Source of the DNA: Marivivens donghaensis
GTDB taxonomy: Bacteria > Pseudomonadota > Alphaproteobacteria > Rhodobacterales > Rhodobacteraceae
NCBI RefSeq assembly: GCF_011806565.1
Contig: NZ_JAATOP010000002.1
Coordinates: 248,001-312,000 of the forward strand
Direction of reading: 5' to 3'
Length of the DNA: 64,000 bases
A model generated the notes under the pieces. That model searched no databases and was not told the origin of the DNA. It saw only the letters and a list, made by a program, of their open reading frames with translations. Position 1 is the stretch's first letter. The number at the start of each line of letters is the position of its first letter. Below are positions 47,057-57,149 of the stretch, one piece after another. The position numbers were made by a program, and so were the translations under genes.

Positions 47057-47517
47057 TATTCGATCTCGAAAATGCCGTCGATTTCGACCGCAACGCCGAG
47101 CGGCAGCGCGGCCACGCCGACGGCGGAACGCGCATGACGGCCCTTGTCGCCGAGCGCTTCGACGAGGAAGTCCGACGCGCCGTTGATGACTTTCGGCTGT
47201 TCGTGGAAGTCATGCGCAGACGCAACAAAGCCGTTCAGCTTCACAACGCGCTTCAGGCGGTCGAGGTCGCCGTCACATGCTGCCTTGAGCTGGGCAAGCA
47301 GGCTGATGGCGCACTGTTTGGCCGCCGCAGCGCCCGCCTCGGCGGCCATGGTGTCGCCGAGGCGACCTTTGACCAGACCGTTGGCGTCCTGCGAAATCTG
47401 GCCCGAGATGTGAACCAGATTGCCGCTGATGACGAACGGCACGTAGTTGGCGGCCGGGGCCGGAGCTTCGGGCAGGTGGATGCCCAGTTCGGTGAGTTTC
47501 TTTTCGATAGCAGACAT
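47056..47517 (-). CDS. RidA family enamine/imine deaminase
   Basis: A 153-residue member of the YjgF/YER057c/UK114 (Rid) family, which hydrolyses reactive enamine/imine intermediates. Family segments: FVISGNLVHISGQISQDANG, RLKRVVKLNGFVAS and GRHARSAVGVAALPLGVAVEIDGIF with the conserved Arg (ARSAVG). It belongs to the longer Rid subgroup with about 25 extra N-terminal residues. It starts 33 nt after the HlyD gene on the same strand, making the T1SS-RidA-GDPD-GNAT-PhhB-MscS series contiguous. Confidence 0.9.
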   Translation of the reverse strand: MSAIEKKLTELGIHLPEAPAPAANYVPFVISGNLVHISGQISQDANGLVKGRLGDTMAAEAGAAAAKQCAISLLAQLKAACDGDLDRLKRVVKLNGFVASAHDFHEQPKVINGASDFLVEALGDKGRHARSAVGVAALPLGVAVEIDGIFEIE

Positions 47518-47550
47518 TGTTTATCCCTGTGTCCGTTGGCGTCCTGTTGT

Positions 47551-48846
47551 TCAGGATTCGCGGAAAGAATGCGTGAAGAAATCTGTAAGCGGCTTTGTCA
47601 AAAACGCCATAGGGCTGCGCTCTCCCGTCCTGATAAACGCCTCGACAGGCATACCCGGCACAATGACGCTACCTTCGGGCAGTCGTTCGGCTTCACCGTC
47701 ATTGAGCACGATTTCAATGCGATAGTATGACATACGGCTCGCTTCGTCTTCGAAAGCGTCCGCCGAAATGGTGACGACGTGGCCGTAGAGTTCAGGCGTC
47801 TGGCGTTGATCGAAGGCCGAGAATCGCAAAGTCACCTCTTGGTCGGTGCGCACGAGGTCGATGTCTCGCGTGAAAATCCGCGAGCTGATGACCAGCGGGC
47901 GGTCCTGCGGCACGATGTAGAGCAGCGGCTCTGCGGGCTGGATGACGGCGGCTTCGGAGAAGATGGTCAGGCCGTAGACCACACCCGCGACGGGTGCTCG
48001 GATATCGAGACGGTCGAGACGCGCGGCCAGCGTGCGGCGACGTTCGCGCAGTTCCAGTTCGACAGGTTGCAGTTCGCGAAGCTGCGAAATGGCCTCTTCG
48101 CGGCGGGTGGTTTCAATGCCGAGGATCGCGAGTTCGATCTCGGTAATGCGGCCCTCGGATTGGGCGATGCCTGCGGTCAGCTCGCCCTGACGCCCCTCAA
48201 GGTTCGCCTGTTCACGTTGGAGCGCAAGGACCCGGGTCGCTTGGGCAAGGCCGCGATCAAGAAGCTGCTGCTGGTCGGCGAGTTCGGATTCGATCAATTC
48301 GAGCTGGGTGAGAAGAGACGCCTGCTGCGCCTCGATGCCTTTGATCTGTTCCTGCGTCTGCTCGATCCGGCGGCGGTACTGTTCGATCTGGGTATCGGCA
48401 GAGGCACGGCGCGCGTCGAACAGGCTGGCTTGGCCGTTCATCAGCGCGACAGCAGAGTCGCCGCCTTCGTCGGTGAGGAATGCGTCGAAGGTGACGTCCT
48501 CGGAATTGTCACGCTCCGCTTCGAGGCGATTACGGCGGGCGATAAGCTCGAAAAGCTGGCCTTCGATGACCGCTAGTTCACTGCGCAGTTCGTCGGCATC
48601 CAACTGGATGAGCAGCTGGCCTTCGGTGACGGTTTCGCCTTCGTCGACCAAAATTGCATCGACCACACCGCCGTATGGGTGCTGCACGACCTGACGGTTG
48701 CGATCAACCTCGACACGGCCCGGTGCGATGACGGCGCCGCTGAGTTGGGCAAATGTCGCCCATGCCATGAAGCCGCCAAAGAGGATGACGACCGAGAAAA
48801 GGCCCAGCATGACGAGCGGGCGGACGGACCACTTTTCCTGACTCAT
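47551..48846 (-). CDS. HlyD/PrtE-family type I secretion membrane-fusion protein
   Basis: A 431-residue periplasmic adaptor linking an ABC exporter to outer-membrane TolC. One N-terminal transmembrane helix (LVMLGLFSVVILFGGFMAWATF) is followed by a barrel-like IAPGRVEVDRNRQVVQHPYGG segment, a long coiled-coil hairpin (about residues 95-270, many Glu/Leu/Gln heptads) and the C-terminal lipoyl/barrel region. It overlaps the ATPase gene by 4 nt. The outer-membrane partner is not here. Its likely clients are the RTX-type proteins in the window, an inference. Confidence 0.9.
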   Translation of the reverse strand: MSQEKWSVRPLVMLGLFSVVILFGGFMAWATFAQLSGAVIAPGRVEVDRNRQVVQHPYGGVVDAILVDEGETVTEGQLLIQLDADELRSELAVIEGQLFELIARRNRLEAERDNSEDVTFDAFLTDEGGDSAVALMNGQASLFDARRASADTQIEQYRRRIEQTQEQIKGIEAQQASLLTQLELIESELADQQQLLDRGLAQATRVLALQREQANLEGRQGELTAGIAQSEGRITEIELAILGIETTRREEAISQLRELQPVELELRERRRTLAARLDRLDIRAPVAGVVYGLTIFSEAAVIQPAEPLLYIVPQDRPLVISSRIFTRDIDLVRTDQEVTLRFSAFDQRQTPELYGHVVTISADAFEDEASRMSYYRIEIVLNDGEAERLPEGSVIVPGMPVEAFIRTGERSPMAFLTKPLTDFFTHSFRES

Positions 48847-50579
48847 GACACGCCTCCCGGACCGGATTTGTCGATAATCTCTTGGTGGTTGCGGGTCACG
48901 CTGCGCAGGACTTCGTCCTTGGGTCCGAAGGCGCGGACCTGTCCGCCTTCGATCATCATCAACATGTCGCATTCCTGAATGGCCGCAGGGCGGTGGGCCA
49001 TGATCATCACGCAGCGGCCTTCGGATTTGAACGTGCGGATTGCCTCGTTCAGCGCGACGGAGCCTTCGTTGTCGAGGTTCGAATTCGGCTCATCGAGGAC
49101 CAGAATGACCGGATCGCCATACATTGCGCGGGCCAGACCGATGCGCTGGATCTGACCGCCCGAGAGGCGACCACCCAAGGCGGACACGCGGGTGTCGTAA
49201 CCATCGGGCAGCTTTAGGATCATCTCGTGTGCGGCGGCACGTTTGGCGGCCTTGATCACTGCGGCATCGTCTGGCGTCGGAGACATACGGGCTATGTTTT
49301 CCTTGATCGTCCCGTCGAGCAGCTGAACACGCTGCGGAAGGTATCCGATGTGCGAGCCGAGGACATCGGGCTCGTATTGGTCGAGCGACGCACCGTCGAG
49401 GCGGATTTTCCCGCCCGCCGGACGCCAGACGCCCGTTACAGCCTTGGCCAGTGTCGACTTGCCTGCACCGGACGGACCGATGACGCCCACAGCATTGCCC
49501 GGCTCCAGACGGAAGTTCGCCATACGCAGCGAAGCCTGTGCCTCTCCCGGCGGAACGATAGTCACGGATTGCGCATCGAGGATCGCGCGCGGTTTGGGCA
49601 GTTCGGTGCGCGGCTGTTCGACGGGGACTTCGCTCAGCAGGACCGACAGATTGCGCCAGCCTTCGCGAGCACGGACGACGTTGGCCCATTGGCCGATAAT
49701 CTGCTCGATCGGAGCGAGCGCGCGGCCCAGCAGGATCGAGCCCGCAATCATAGCACCTGCCGACATCAAGCCTTGCAGCGCGAGGTAGGCACCGAGGCCG
49801 AGCATCGCGGACTGCAAGAAGAGACGCAGCGCCTTGGATAGCGACGAGAACGTGCCACCCTTGTCAGCCGCGCTAATGGTCGCGGCCAACGACTCCTCGC
49901 GCAGCTTTTTCCAGCGGGCGAAGGCCGAATTGCGCATCCCCAGCGACTGAACCATCTCGGCTTCGGAGCGGATGAGCTGCCCCATTGCCTCGGACGCTTG
50001 CGTCTGACGGTTGGCGTTCTCCAGCGGAACCTTCGTCGAAAGCTGGTTGGCGATCGTTATCATGATAAGCACAAACGCGCCGACCAGAGCGAGGTAGCCG
50101 AGGTAGGGGTGGAAAATGAAGATGCCCGCGAAGAAGATCGGCATGAACGGCAGATCGAACGCCGACATCAGAGCGGGTGAGATGATGAACCGCTGAATCG
50201 ATTCGAGGTCGCGCAGACCGCTGGCCGCTTGGGGGATGGCTTTGTTGATCGAATGCGCGCGAAGCGACGCTTCGAACACGCGCCGGTCAAGCCGGGACTG
50301 GAAACGCGCACCTACACGGCCCATCACGCGGCCACGAACGTAGTCGGTCAGCGCCATGCACAGGTAAAGATAACCGACGAGCACCGTTAGCGCGACGAGC
50401 GTCTGGACAGAGCCCGAACCCATCACACGGTCGTAAACATTCATCATGTAAAGAGGACCGGTCAGCATCAGGATGTTCACCACGAAACTGAAAATGGCCA
50501 CTAACCAGTACAGACCGCGACTCTCCTTGCGAGCGGCGACAAGCTCTGCTTCGCCGCGCTGGGTGATTGGGGGTCTCAT
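48843..50579 (-). CDS. Type I secretion ABC transporter (PrtD-like permease/ATPase)
   Basis: A 578-residue fused exporter of the protease/lipase (PrtD) type. Six transmembrane helices lie in the first ~290 residues. The ATPase has Walker A GPSGAGKST, signature LSGGQIQRIGLA and Walker B VILVLDEPNSNLD. There is no N-terminal C39 peptidase or its degenerate form, as expected for exporters of RTX proteins with uncleaved C-terminal signals. Its HlyD partner follows with a 4-nt overlap. The start ATG is at 50579, diverging from mlaA. Confidence 0.92.
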   Translation of the reverse strand: MRPPITQRGEAELVAARKESRGLYWLVAIFSFVVNILMLTGPLYMMNVYDRVMGSGSVQTLVALTVLVGYLYLCMALTDYVRGRVMGRVGARFQSRLDRRVFEASLRAHSINKAIPQAASGLRDLESIQRFIISPALMSAFDLPFMPIFFAGIFIFHPYLGYLALVGAFVLIMITIANQLSTKVPLENANRQTQASEAMGQLIRSEAEMVQSLGMRNSAFARWKKLREESLAATISAADKGGTFSSLSKALRLFLQSAMLGLGAYLALQGLMSAGAMIAGSILLGRALAPIEQIIGQWANVVRAREGWRNLSVLLSEVPVEQPRTELPKPRAILDAQSVTIVPPGEAQASLRMANFRLEPGNAVGVIGPSGAGKSTLAKAVTGVWRPAGGKIRLDGASLDQYEPDVLGSHIGYLPQRVQLLDGTIKENIARMSPTPDDAAVIKAAKRAAAHEMILKLPDGYDTRVSALGGRLSGGQIQRIGLARAMYGDPVILVLDEPNSNLDNEGSVALNEAIRTFKSEGRCVMIMAHRPAAIQECDMLMMIEGGQVRAFGPKDEVLRSVTRNHQEIIDKSGPGGVS

Positions 50580-50757
50580 TCGTCGTATTGTCCCTTGGTG
50601 CGTCCGAGTTGCGACATCGTTGCCGCTCGCGCAATCGTTCTATTCTATTCCGGCCAAATTACCGCTAGGACCGTTATGCAGCGCGTATGCTTCCCAAACA
50701 AGACAATCGGGTGACAGCGCAACCTCTGGCGGCACGGAAACCACAGGACCAGTCCCT

Positions 50758-51498
50758 TTGAAACCAGTATTTGTAAGCCTTCCCGTACTCCTCGCACTCG
50801 GCGCCTGTTCGGTTGCGCCCGAGGGGCAGTCGATCCACGACCCCTATGAGCAAACAAACCGTCAGATCCACGAATTCAACGTCGGGTTGGATCGCGCACT
50901 TCTGCGCCCTGCGAGCCAGGCGGCCAACACGCTTCCTGATGGCGTCACCCAGACCGTGACGAATTTTGCCGACAATGTCGCGCTGCCGGGGCTGATTGCG
51001 AACGGTATCCTGCAAGGCGACGTCAAAGGCGCGAGCACGAACACCTTCCGCTTTGTCATCAACTCGACCGTCGGTTTCTACGGCCTGTTCGATGTTGCCG
51101 ACATCATCGGCCTCTATGAAGAAGACACTGATTTCGGCGAGACGCTGGCTGTCTGGGGCGTGCCCGAAGGAGCCTATGTCGAGCTGCCGGTTCTGGGCCC
51201 GTCGACCGAGCGTGACGCCGTCGGTGAGATCGTCGATATGCTTTACGATCCGCTCGGCAATTGGGTGACCGACGAACAATTGGCATACGGAACTGCCGCG
51301 AATGTGGCCGATAAGATCATCACACGCGGTGCTTTCGGAAATTCTGTCGACTCGGTTTTGTATGACAGTGCAGACGGTTACGCCCAAGCACGACTTCTTT
51401 ACCTTGAAAATCGTCGATACGACTTGGGCCAAGAGCAGTCGGACGCCTATATAGATCCTTACGCAGACCCGTATTTCGATCCCTACGAGGACCAGTAA
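50758..51498 (+). CDS. mlaA: MlaA (VacJ) family outer-membrane lipoprotein
   Basis: Outer-membrane lipoprotein of the Mla phospholipid-transport system, which removes mislocalised phospholipid from the outer leaflet. It has 246 residues. A start at TTG 50758 gives a signal peptide with lipobox LGAC (Cys17), and DPYEQTNRQIHEFNVGLD is the MlaA hallmark; the middle has GVPEGAYVELPVLGPS. A repeated acidic/tyrosine tail (DPYADPYFDPYEDQ) ends it. It overlaps mlaC by one base. The inner-membrane MlaFEDB genes are not present here. Confidence 0.85.
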   Translation: MKPVFVSLPVLLALGACSVAPEGQSIHDPYEQTNRQIHEFNVGLDRALLRPASQAANTLPDGVTQTVTNFADNVALPGLIANGILQGDVKGASTNTFRFVINSTVGFYGLFDVADIIGLYEEDTDFGETLAVWGVPEGAYVELPVLGPSTERDAVGEIVDMLYDPLGNWVTDEQLAYGTAANVADKIITRGAFGNSVDSVLYDSADGYAQARLLYLENRRYDLGQEQSDAYIDPYADPYFDPYEDQ

Positions 51499-52094
51499 TG
51501 ACCTTCGCGCTCAACCGCCGCACGTTTATCACTCTCGCCGGAGCAGCAGCTCTGCTCCCTGCCAGCGCCTTTGCGCTCAGCAGCGATCAGGCCCGTCAGC
51601 TGGTCGACGCCCTCGTGGCAGAGATCAACGCGACCATCGCTTCCGGCAAGTCCGAGAGCGCGATGATTCAGGACTTTGCCGGCATCTTTGATCGCTACGC
51701 CGATGTGCCGATCATCGCCCGCACCGCGATGGGCGTTGACTGGCGCCGTGCGTCGGCCGACCAGCAGAAGCGTTTTACCGAAGCATTCAAAGGCTACGCT
51801 GCTCGCAAGTACGGTGGCCGCTTCCGCGAATTCGTTGGTGGCCGTATCGAAGTGCGTGACGTTGTGACCGTTCCGAACGGTGTCGAAGTCCGCGCGATGG
51901 CGATTCTGCCGGGACAGGCGCCGTTCGAGGTCAGCTTTGTCATCTCCGACGGTTCGGGTAGCCCGCGCTTCATCAACCTCTTTATCGAGGGGGTGAACAT
52001 GATCACGTCCGAACGTACCGAAATCGGCGCGATGCTGGACCGCCAGCGCGGCGATATCGATGCGATGATTGCCGACCTGCAAAAAGCGTCCTGA
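51498..52094 (+). CDS. mlaC: MlaC-family phospholipid-binding protein
   Basis: A 198-residue periplasmic carrier that shuttles phospholipid between MlaA and the inner-membrane Mla complex. The N-terminus MTFALNRRTFITLAGAAALL has a twin-arginine-like motif and probable cleavage near AFA. The mature region FDRYADVPIIARTAMGVDWRRASADQQKRFTEAFKGYAARKYG in pieces is the Ttg2D/MlaC signature. The length is typical. Its ATG shares one base with the mlaA stop, and its stop one base with the next gene. Confidence 0.88.
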   Translation: MTFALNRRTFITLAGAAALLPASAFALSSDQARQLVDALVAEINATIASGKSESAMIQDFAGIFDRYADVPIIARTAMGVDWRRASADQQKRFTEAFKGYAARKYGGRFREFVGGRIEVRDVVTVPNGVEVRAMAILPGQAPFEVSFVISDGSGSPRFINLFIEGVNMITSERTEIGAMLDRQRGDIDAMIADLQKAS

Positions 52095-52519
52095 TGCTCA
52101 AGCAGGCCGTTTTTCTGACTTTTCTTCCCGTCGTGGCGTTCGCTGAAGGCTATGACGGGACTTACCGCCAGACAGCCAACTCCGAATGCGGATTGGTCGG
52201 TGTGGACGGCGGGGCGCTCCAGATCAAAGACGGCATCTTCTACGGTGTCGGGATGGAGTGCCGCATGACCGATCCGGTCGAAGTCGACAACATGTCGGCC
52301 ACTCTCTACGTCATGGAATGCTCGGGCGAGGACGAACAGTGGTCCGAACGCGCATTCGTCATGAACGCAGCAGAGAACGAGGGCCTCATCATGGCGTGGG
52401 ACGGATATGCCTTCCGCTACGAACGCTGTGTCGACCCTGACGCGGTTGTCGAGGCCGCGACGGAAGTTGAAATTCCCGACGAGGCGGAAGTCACCGAAGT
52501 CTCGGCAGAGGTGGAATGA
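52094..52519 (+). CDS. Small secreted acidic protein with four cysteines, unknown
   Basis: A 141-residue protein I do not recognise. A signal peptide (MLKQAVFLTFLPVVAFA) is followed by a compact domain containing four Cys (in NSECGL, MECRMT, MECSGE, YERCVD), well placed for two disulfides. A low-complexity acidic tail of about 25 residues (Val/Glu/Asp-rich) ends it. Translation is coupled to mlaC (one-base overlap), so it may work with the lipid transport pair in the periplasm. A bidirectional terminator ends the unit. Confidence 0.65.
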   Translation: MLKQAVFLTFLPVVAFAEGYDGTYRQTANSECGLVGVDGGALQIKDGIFYGVGMECRMTDPVEVDNMSATLYVMECSGEDEQWSERAFVMNAAENEGLIMAWDGYAFRYERCVDPDAVVEAATEVEIPDEAEVTEVSAEVE

Positions 52520-52550
52520 AAAAGGCGCCCGATAGGCGCCTTTCTTGTTT
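52520..52550. terminator. Terminator between the mla unit and the PBP gene
   Basis: Stem AAAGGCGCC / GGCGCCTTT with a CGATA loop, a T-rich tail on the plus strand and an A-run on the opposite side. It is shared by convergent genes. Confidence 0.88.
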
Positions 52551-54678
52551 AGCGTTGTAGTTCCCGCAGGATCAGATTGATCAGGTTTTCCGCCTCGGCA
52601 TCCGACATGACAGGACCAGCCGGTTCGCTGCTTGGCGCGATGGTCGGGAGGGGCAGCGGCACCATGTCTTCGAGCACCCGCACCATCGTCTCGTGCCAGA
52701 TTTCAGCGGGCAGGCTGCCGCCCGTCACGCCCGACATCGGGGTGTTGTCGTCGTAGCCCATCCAGACGCCGGTTACGTAATCAGCGGTGAAGCCGATGAA
52801 CCATGCGTCGCGCAGCGCCTGCGTGGTGCCGGACTTGCCCGCGATTTGCCAGCCGTCGATACGAGCGCGCTGGCCAGTGCCGTGCTCGACAACCTGCGTC
52901 ATCATCCACGTCAGCTTGCGGGCGTTCTCCTCGCGGATCACACGCTCGCCAATGCCGCCACCCGATCCCATGAGGGGAGTGTCGTCACGGCGCAGGCGCA
53001 GTTCGTTCATACCGTAAGGCGTGACTGACGAGCCGCCGTTCAGGATGCCAGCGTAAGCGCCGGTCATCTCCAGCGGCGTCGATTCCGATACGCCGAGCGC
53101 GAGGGCAGGGCCCTGCGCCAGTTCGGCGGAGAGGCCGAAACCGTTGGCGACCGAGCGAACCGCTTCGCGGCCAACCGACTCTGACAGAAGAATCGTCGGA
53201 ATGTTGCGGCTTTCCTGAAGCGCTTGCGTCAGCGTGATCGGGCCTTTGAACTGGCGGTCGTAGTTCTGCGGACACCATTCGCCCGAGCCCGCGATGTTCA
53301 TACACATTGGGGCATCGTTGATGATCTCCATCGGACGGTGGCCGAGTTCCAGCGCAGCAGCAAAGACGAACGGCTTGAACAGCGACCCCGTCTGGCGAAG
53401 CGCCTGTGTCGCGCGGTTGAACGAACCACCCGAGGTCAGCTCGCGTCCGCCGACCATGGCGCGGACCGCGCCGTCAGCCGACATGACAACAATAGCTGCC
53501 TGCGCGTTGGAGCCTTCTTTGACCTTGTTCTCGAACACCCACGCTAGCGCGTCTTCGGCGGCTTGCTGGATCTTCGGATCGAAGGTGGTGCTGATGATGA
53601 CGTCTTCGGTGGTGTCGTCGGTGAAATACGACGGGCCGGAGTCCATTACCCAGTCCGCGAAATAGCCGCCCTCGCGCCCGCGCGCGTTTGATACGATCTG
53701 CGCGGGGTTGTTCAGTGCGTCCTGAGCCTGCGCGGCGGTGATGTAGCCTTGATCTTCCATCAGACCGACAACCACGCTTGCGCGGTCCCACGACCGCTGG
53801 AGGTTGGAGGTCGGCGCATAGGATGATGGCGCTTTGAGCAGGCCGGCGAGCAATGCCGCCTGAGCAGGGTTCACTTCGGACGACGATACGCCGAAGTAGC
53901 GCTGCGAAGCGGCCTCGAATCCACGCGTACCTGCGCCAAGGTAGGCGCGGTTCAGGTAGATCGTGAGGATCTCGTCCTTGGTGTACTCTAGCTCCATCGA
54001 CATCGCGTAGACGGCTTCGGTGATCTTGCGCCAAAGCGTGGTTTGGCGGCAGTCGGCCTCGTAGGCAGCTTCGCTTTCCCAGATAGTGCGGTCGAACGGC
54101 TGGCCCTGACAGAGCAGCTTTGCGGTCTGCTGGGTAATGGTCGAGCCGCCCGAACCGGACAGAGGGCCATTGCCAGAGCGAAGGTTCGACCGGATCGCGC
54201 CAAGCACGCCGCGCGGCGAGACGCCGAAGTGACTATAGAAGCGTTTGTCCTCGGTCGCGACGACAGCATTGCGCAGGTTGGGCGATACGCTTTCCGCGGT
54301 AATCATCCCCGCAAACTGGTCGCCGCGCCATGCAAACTCGCGTCCGTTGCGATCCAGCATCGTGACAGAGCCGCGCGCACGTCCGTCGATCAGTTCTGCC
54401 ATATCGGGCAGGGTGGTGGACTTGTACCAGACAGCGCCCGCGATGATCAGCGCCACGATAGCGCCGCCGCGCCAGATGGTGCCCCAGATCAAACGGAGGA
54501 TGCCGCCGAAGAGCGCGAGGATCATCCCGATCGGGCCGCGGCGCTTGCGCGGGGCGGGTGAACGGCGCTTCTTGGGCGACTTCTTCTTTGGCTCGGGCTT
54601 CTTCGCTGTCTGCTCCGCGCGTCTGCTATACCGGTTATCAGCCACCAACGGCGGCCGGTTCTTGCCGGATTTGCTCAT
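52549..54678 (-). CDS. Class A penicillin-binding protein (PBP1A-type)
   Basis: Bifunctional peptidoglycan synthase of 709 residues anchored by one N-terminal membrane helix after a very basic cytosolic stretch (KKPEPKKKSPKKRRSP). Glycosyltransferase 51 motifs: VVATEDKRFYSHFG (catalytic Glu) and GGSTITQQTAKLL. Transpeptidase motifs: SLFKPF (active-site Ser with Lys three residues on), then SRN and KSGTTQ. Several paralogues are usual in this family, so the precise mrc/pbp name is left open. It is convergent with the mla unit and divergent from the glnK region. Confidence 0.92.
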   Translation of the reverse strand: MSKSGKNRPPLVADNRYSRRAEQTAKKPEPKKKSPKKRRSPAPRKRRGPIGMILALFGGILRLIWGTIWRGGAIVALIIAGAVWYKSTTLPDMAELIDGRARGSVTMLDRNGREFAWRGDQFAGMITAESVSPNLRNAVVATEDKRFYSHFGVSPRGVLGAIRSNLRSGNGPLSGSGGSTITQQTAKLLCQGQPFDRTIWESEAAYEADCRQTTLWRKITEAVYAMSMELEYTKDEILTIYLNRAYLGAGTRGFEAASQRYFGVSSSEVNPAQAALLAGLLKAPSSYAPTSNLQRSWDRASVVVGLMEDQGYITAAQAQDALNNPAQIVSNARGREGGYFADWVMDSGPSYFTDDTTEDVIISTTFDPKIQQAAEDALAWVFENKVKEGSNAQAAIVVMSADGAVRAMVGGRELTSGGSFNRATQALRQTGSLFKPFVFAAALELGHRPMEIINDAPMCMNIAGSGEWCPQNYDRQFKGPITLTQALQESRNIPTILLSESVGREAVRSVANGFGLSAELAQGPALALGVSESTPLEMTGAYAGILNGGSSVTPYGMNELRLRRDDTPLMGSGGGIGERVIREENARKLTWMMTQVVEHGTGQRARIDGWQIAGKSGTTQALRDAWFIGFTADYVTGVWMGYDDNTPMSGVTGGSLPAEIWHETMVRVLEDMVPLPLPTIAPSSEPAGPVMSDAEAENLINLILRELQR

Positions 54679-54943
54679 GTGCTGCTCGTCTGCGTTGTTG
54701 TTTTGGGGCGAGTCTATCTGGTGCCGCTAGAATTGTAGAGAGCGAAGATTTGCCTGCTTTTGAGTTTTCTATCGGCGCATTTTTTAAGCAAAACGCACAA
54801 AATGTAGAAAATTTAGGCAGTATTGGCCTGCCTGCGCAGCTCTCTATCCCGTGATTGCTTGAGAAAACGGCATGTGTGGCGCCTCCATGTCTCCACGTAC
54901 GCCGGTTAACGGACGTCGAGATATAACTCTCAAGGGGAAGAAC
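54679..54943 (+). promoter_or_regulatory. AT-rich leader of glnK-amtB with inverted repeats
   Basis: This 265-nt gap holds no gene. Part of it (about 54740-54820) is markedly AT-rich. An AGGCAG-TATTGGC-CTGCCT dyad lies at 54815-54833, and a pyrimidine-rich run precedes it. No clear sigma-54 (TGGCAC-N5-TTGC) box was found; the promoter type is undetermined. Confidence 0.4.
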
Positions 54944-55282
54944 GTGAAACTCATCATTGCTACTATCAAGCCGTTCAAGCTCGAGGAGGTCCGTGAGGCT
55001 GTGACCGCCATGGGCGTACGCGGAATGATGGTGACCGAGATCAAGGGCTTCGGCTCGCAGTCGGGTCACACCGAAATCTATCGCGGCGCTGAATATGCTG
55101 TGAACTTTGTTCCGAAAGTGAAGCTCGAGATCGTGGTGCCTGACAGCATGGCAGACCAGCTGGTTTCGACCATCGCCACCACCGCCAAGACCGACAAGAT
55201 CGGCGACGGCAAGATCTTCATTCTGGACGTCGAAGGCGCTGTTCGTGTGCGTACCGGCGAAACGAACGACGACGCTCTTTAA
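54944..55282 (+). CDS. glnK: PII nitrogen regulatory protein (first copy)
   Basis: A 112-residue trimeric signal protein that reads 2-oxoglutarate and ATP/ADP, and uridylylation of Tyr51 ([11 protein letters not shown]) on the T-loop. In the nitrogen-replete state it can block AmtB. The starting MKLIIATIKPFKLEEVREA and the B/C-loop segment [20 protein letters not shown] are diagnostic. GTG at 54944 has AAGGGGAAG upstream; a longer frame exists but starts without a ribosome site. amtB follows 24 nt downstream. Confidence 0.95.
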   Translation: MKLIIATIKPFKLEEVREAVTAMGVRGMMVTEIKGFGSQSGHTEIYRGAEYAVNFVPKVKLEIVVPDSMADQLVSTIATTAKTDKIGDGKIFILDVEGAVRVRTGETNDDAL

Positions 55283-55306
55283 GACGCTCGATTGGGAAAC
55301 GAACTT

Positions 55307-56635
<1,329 letters not shown>

Positions 56636-56660
56636 TAAGCCCTTCACTTCCGCTAAGACT

Positions 56661-56694
56661 AAAGGCCCGGGCGCTCGCGCCCGGGTTTTTTGTT
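56661..56694 (+). terminator. Terminator after amtB
   Basis: Stem CCCGGGCG / CGCCCGGG with a CTCG loop followed by a TTTTTT run, 25 nt after the amtB stop. It isolates the second PII gene, which needs its own promoter. Confidence 0.9.
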
Positions 56695-56710
56695 GCCTTT
56701 CTCCATGAAC

Positions 56711-57113
<403 letters not shown>

Positions 57114-57115
57114 GG

Positions 57116-57149
57116 AAAAAGGCGGGTCTTTCGACCCGCCTTTCTTTTA
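57116..57149. terminator. Bidirectional terminator between the second PII gene and the aminotransferase
   Basis: AAGGCGGGTC-TTTC-GACCCGCCTT stem with a T-run on the plus strand and A-run on the minus strand. Confidence 0.88.
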
